Shown here one piece after another: positions 61,812 to 64,000 of a stretch of 64,000 nt of DNA. The notes beneath the pieces are model-generated. The model was not told where the DNA came from. It ran no database searches and saw nothing but the letters and a program-made list of their open reading frames with translations. This DNA is from Thermodesulforhabdaceae bacterium (GTDB lineage: Bacteria > Desulfobacterota > Syntrophobacteria > Syntrophobacterales > Thermodesulforhabdaceae), in the NCBI GenBank assembly GCA_037482015.1, contig JBBFKT010000010.1, forward strand, positions 1 through 64,000. The letters run 5' to 3'. How positions within the stretch are numbered: the stretch's first letter is position 1; each line of letters begins with the position of its first letter. The position numbers and the translations under genes are program-made.

Positions 61812-62975
61812 GTGGATTTCACAATTCCAGAAAATTACAGAATAATGGCAGAAACTGTTAGACGCTTCGTTGAGCGGGAACTTGAGCCCATCAGCAAACA
61901 GGTCGAAGAAGAAGACCGTATACCAGAAGAAATCGTCCAGAAAATGCGTGAACTAGGTTTGTTCGGGCTTTCAATTCCCGAAGAATACGGCGGTCTCGGA
62001 CTTGGAACACTGGGAGAATGCATCGTTTACGAAGAACTTTCTAAAACCAACGCCTGCTTCCGCACCCGCATCGGCACAAACAACGGCATAGGCTCCCAGG
62101 GAATCCTTATCGACGGCACCGAAGAACAAAAAAGAAAATACCTGCCTAAAATAGCTTCCGGAGAATGGACTGCCTGTTTTGCTTTGACTGAGCCTGAAGC
62201 AGGCTCAGATGCCGCAAATATTAAGACTCGAGCAGAACTGAGAGGCGACCATTGGGTTCTTAACGGAAGAAAATGCTTTATTACAAACGGCGATATCGCA
62301 GATGTGGCTACAGTCTTTGCCGTAACGGATCCCGAAAAGCGGGCAAAAGGTGGAATTACGGCTTTTATCGTAGAAAAAACCTTTCCGGGGTTTTACGTGG
62401 GGACAATCGAGAAAAAAATGGGACTTAGAGGAAGCCACACCGCAGAACTCATCTTCGAAGACTGTATAGTCCCAAGAGAAAACGTCATCGGCGGAGATAA
62501 AATGATAGGACATGGATTCAAAACCGCCATGAAAGTGCTCGATAAAGGGCGTCTAACTATGGGAGCTTGTGCCGTCGGAGCAGCTCAGAAACTTCTTGAG
62601 CTCTCTATAAAGTATGCCAAACAGCGAGTTCAATTTGGACGTCCCATTGCTGAATTTCAAGCCATACAGTTTATGCTGGCTGAAATGGCAACCAGTATCT
62701 ATGCTGCAAGACAGATGGTCTATCACGCAGCCTGGCTTAGAGACCAGCGAGGAACTGCCGTAGTCAAAGAAGCCTCCATGGTAAAGCTTTTCTGCACTGA
62801 GATGGTTAACCGAGTCGCCGATATGGCTCTACAGATCCACGGCGGTATGGGCTACATGAAGGATTATCCCATTGAGCGTTTCTATCGAGATGTTCGACTT
62901 ATGCGCATTTATGAAGGAACAAGCGAAATTCAAAAACTCGTCGTAGCAAGAGAACTTCTCAGAGAATACGAATAA
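61812..62975 (+). CDS. Acyl-CoA dehydrogenase
   Basis: This 387-residue flavoprotein oxidises an acyl-CoA at alpha and beta carbons. It has both family signatures: FALTEPEAGSDAANIKT and QIHGGMGYMKDYPIERFYRD. YEGTSEIQ contains the Glu position of the catalytic base in short- and medium-chain enzymes. The start is GTG 61812 after AAAGGAGGG. The chain length it accepts is unknown. Confidence 0.93.
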   Translation: MDFTIPENYRIMAETVRRFVERELEPISKQVEEEDRIPEEIVQKMRELGLFGLSIPEEYGGLGLGTLGECIVYEELSKTNACFRTRIGTNNGIGSQGILIDGTEEQKRKYLPKIASGEWTACFALTEPEAGSDAANIKTRAELRGDHWVLNGRKCFITNGDIADVATVFAVTDPEKRAKGGITAFIVEKTFPGFYVGTIEKKMGLRGSHTAELIFEDCIVPRENVIGGDKMIGHGFKTAMKVLDKGRLTMGACAVGAAQKLLELSIKYAKQRVQFGRPIAEFQAIQFMLAEMATSIYAARQMVYHAAWLRDQRGTAVVKEASMVKLFCTEMVNRVADMALQIHGGMGYMKDYPIERFYRDVRLMRIYEGTSEIQKLVVARELLREYE

Positions 62976-63012
62976 AAACGACTCAAAAAAGATAGGGCAA
63001 GGAGGAGTTATC

Positions 63013-63903
63013 ATGTCCGTTGGTATTAAAAATGTGTTTGTAGTCGGGGCTGGTTTAATGGGAAGCGGAATTTCTCAAGTTTGCGCTCAAGCAGGCTATT
63101 CCGTCTGGATATGCGATGTGTCCCAAGATGCTTTGGATAAAGCTATGAAGAATATTCGCTGGTCTGTCGAAAAATTCGTTGAAAAGGGAAAGCTTAGCGA
63201 ATCAGTAGATACCATCCTGAACCGTATAACCCCTGTTCAGGATTATTCTCCAGCATCTAGTGCCGATCTTGTTATAGAGGCAGTATTCGAAAAACTGGAC
63301 CTTAAGCAGGACGTCTTCAGAAAAATAGACGAAATTGCTTTACCTCACTGTATTATCGCTACCAATACAAGTGCTATCCCGGTTACGGAGCTTGCCGCAG
63401 TTACGAAGCGTCGAGATAAGGTTCTCGGTCTTCATTTCTTCAGCCCTGTTCCCATGATGGATGCTGTGGAAGTGGTAAGAGCTATGACCACAAGTGATGA
63501 AACTTTTAAGACCGGCGAAGCCTTCGTAAGAAGACTCGGGAAAGAGCCAATTCTGGTTCGCAAAGATATTCCAGGATTTATCATAAACCGAATTAATTTC
63601 CCGTCCACCATGGAAGCCATGAGACTTGTGGAAGCGGGTGTTGCTACGGTGGAAGACATTGACAAAGGACTGAGACTAGCTGCCGGGCGTAAGATGGGCA
63701 TCTTTGAGACCGGTGACATGGTTGGACTAGACGTTACCTATGGAGCTTTGATGGCAATATACGAAGAAACGAAAGATCCTCGATGGTATCCGCCGGAAAT
63801 ACTGAGACGAAAAGTGCGCCTTGGTCATCTTGGTCGTAAGACTGGTCGAGGCTGGTATGTCTATGATGACAATGGAAATCGCCTTGGTCCTGCCGACGTA
63901 TGA
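63013..63903 (+). CDS. 3-hydroxyacyl-CoA dehydrogenase
   Basis: This 296-residue enzyme oxidises 3-hydroxyacyl-CoA with NAD+. It has the NAD motif VVGAGLMGSGIS, the EAVFEKLDLK region, the catalytic LGLHFFSPVPMMDAVEVV His and the DIPGFIINRI segment. A short C-terminal domain matches stand-alone enzymes like Hbd. ATG 63013 follows AAGGAGGAG, next to the acyl-CoA dehydrogenase. Confidence 0.93.
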   Translation: MSVGIKNVFVVGAGLMGSGISQVCAQAGYSVWICDVSQDALDKAMKNIRWSVEKFVEKGKLSESVDTILNRITPVQDYSPASSADLVIEAVFEKLDLKQDVFRKIDEIALPHCIIATNTSAIPVTELAAVTKRRDKVLGLHFFSPVPMMDAVEVVRAMTTSDETFKTGEAFVRRLGKEPILVRKDIPGFIINRINFPSTMEAMRLVEAGVATVEDIDKGLRLAAGRKMGIFETGDMVGLDVTYGALMAIYEETKDPRWYPPEILRRKVRLGHLGRKTGRGWYVYDDNGNRLGPADV

Positions 63904-63926
63904 AAGGCTCATAAAAAGGAGATCTC

Positions 63927-64000
63927 ATGAAAGAAGTTGTCATTGTAAGTGGAGTTAGAACGCCTGTCGGGCGCTACGGGGGTATACTTAAGGATCTGGA
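63927..64000 (+). CDS. Thiolase, N-terminal fragment (cut by the window edge)
   Basis: ATG 63927 follows AAAAGGAGATCTC. The visible 24 codons read KEVVIVSGVRTPVGRYGG, the thiolase (acetyl-CoA acetyltransferase) start with its VRTPVG motif. It continues to the right of the window. It completes the beta-oxidation operon. Confidence 0.85.
   Translation, partial: MKEVVIVSGVRTPVGRYGGILKDL

Overview
The window looks like chromosome from a sulfate-reducing, menaquinone-using deltaproteobacterium (Desulfobacterota), possibly a Syntrophobacter or Thermodesulforhabdus relative. The evidence is qmoABC beside a prokaryotic sat, futalosine-pathway genes mqnB and mqnD, a methylmalonyl-CoA module and beta-oxidation genes. 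The genus is a guess. aprAB and dsr genes are not in the window.

Layout. 1-4.5 kb is an accessory, visibly AT-rich region. It holds the 3' end of a group II intron, a strong sigma-70 promoter, a beta-helix gene broken into three frames, a Ycf46-like AAA+ ATPase and two small unrecognised proteins. 4.6-12 kb has a DUF4139 protein, then a minus-strand catabolic operon: class III aminotransferase, TAXI solute-binding protein, fused TRAP permease, BKACE enzyme and a YbjQ protein. 12-22 kb is a type II secretion operon (gspE F H I J K L M D) with no gspG or gspC. 22-25 kb holds an unrecognised gene plus mqnD and mqnB. 25-33.6 kb holds an IspH-membrane fusion, a glycosyltransferase, der, rho, bamD, trxB, trxA and two small membrane proteins.

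33.8-55.2 kb is the energy core. It runs qmoABC, then sat and a 99-residue protein, a terminator, and a nuo operon. In that operon nuoE and the FMN part of nuoF are missing. They are replaced by an iron-sulfur/GltD-like flavoprotein and by a formate-dehydrogenase-like NuoG that keeps the Cys, His, Arg and Lys active-site residues. This is the most interesting item in the window: a complex I whose input arm looks like SfrAB or an NADPH/formate dehydrogenase. A CRP/FNR-type dyad resembling the HcpR motif lies in front of sat.

55.2-64 kb is acyl-CoA metabolism. It has a PaaK-like ligase with a tandem ACT protein, a minus-strand methylmalonyl-CoA mutase and epimerase set, moaE, and a TetR-controlled beta-oxidation operon (enoyl-CoA hydratase, acyl-CoA dehydrogenase, hydroxyacyl-CoA dehydrogenase, thiolase) that runs off the right edge.

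Together the genes suggest that organic and amino acids are oxidised through acyl-CoA intermediates. The electrons would pass through the unusual complex I to menaquinone, and Qmo would link the quinone pool to APS reduction. No tRNA, rRNA or CRISPR was recognised by eye. No gene-free stretch exceeds 300 bases.
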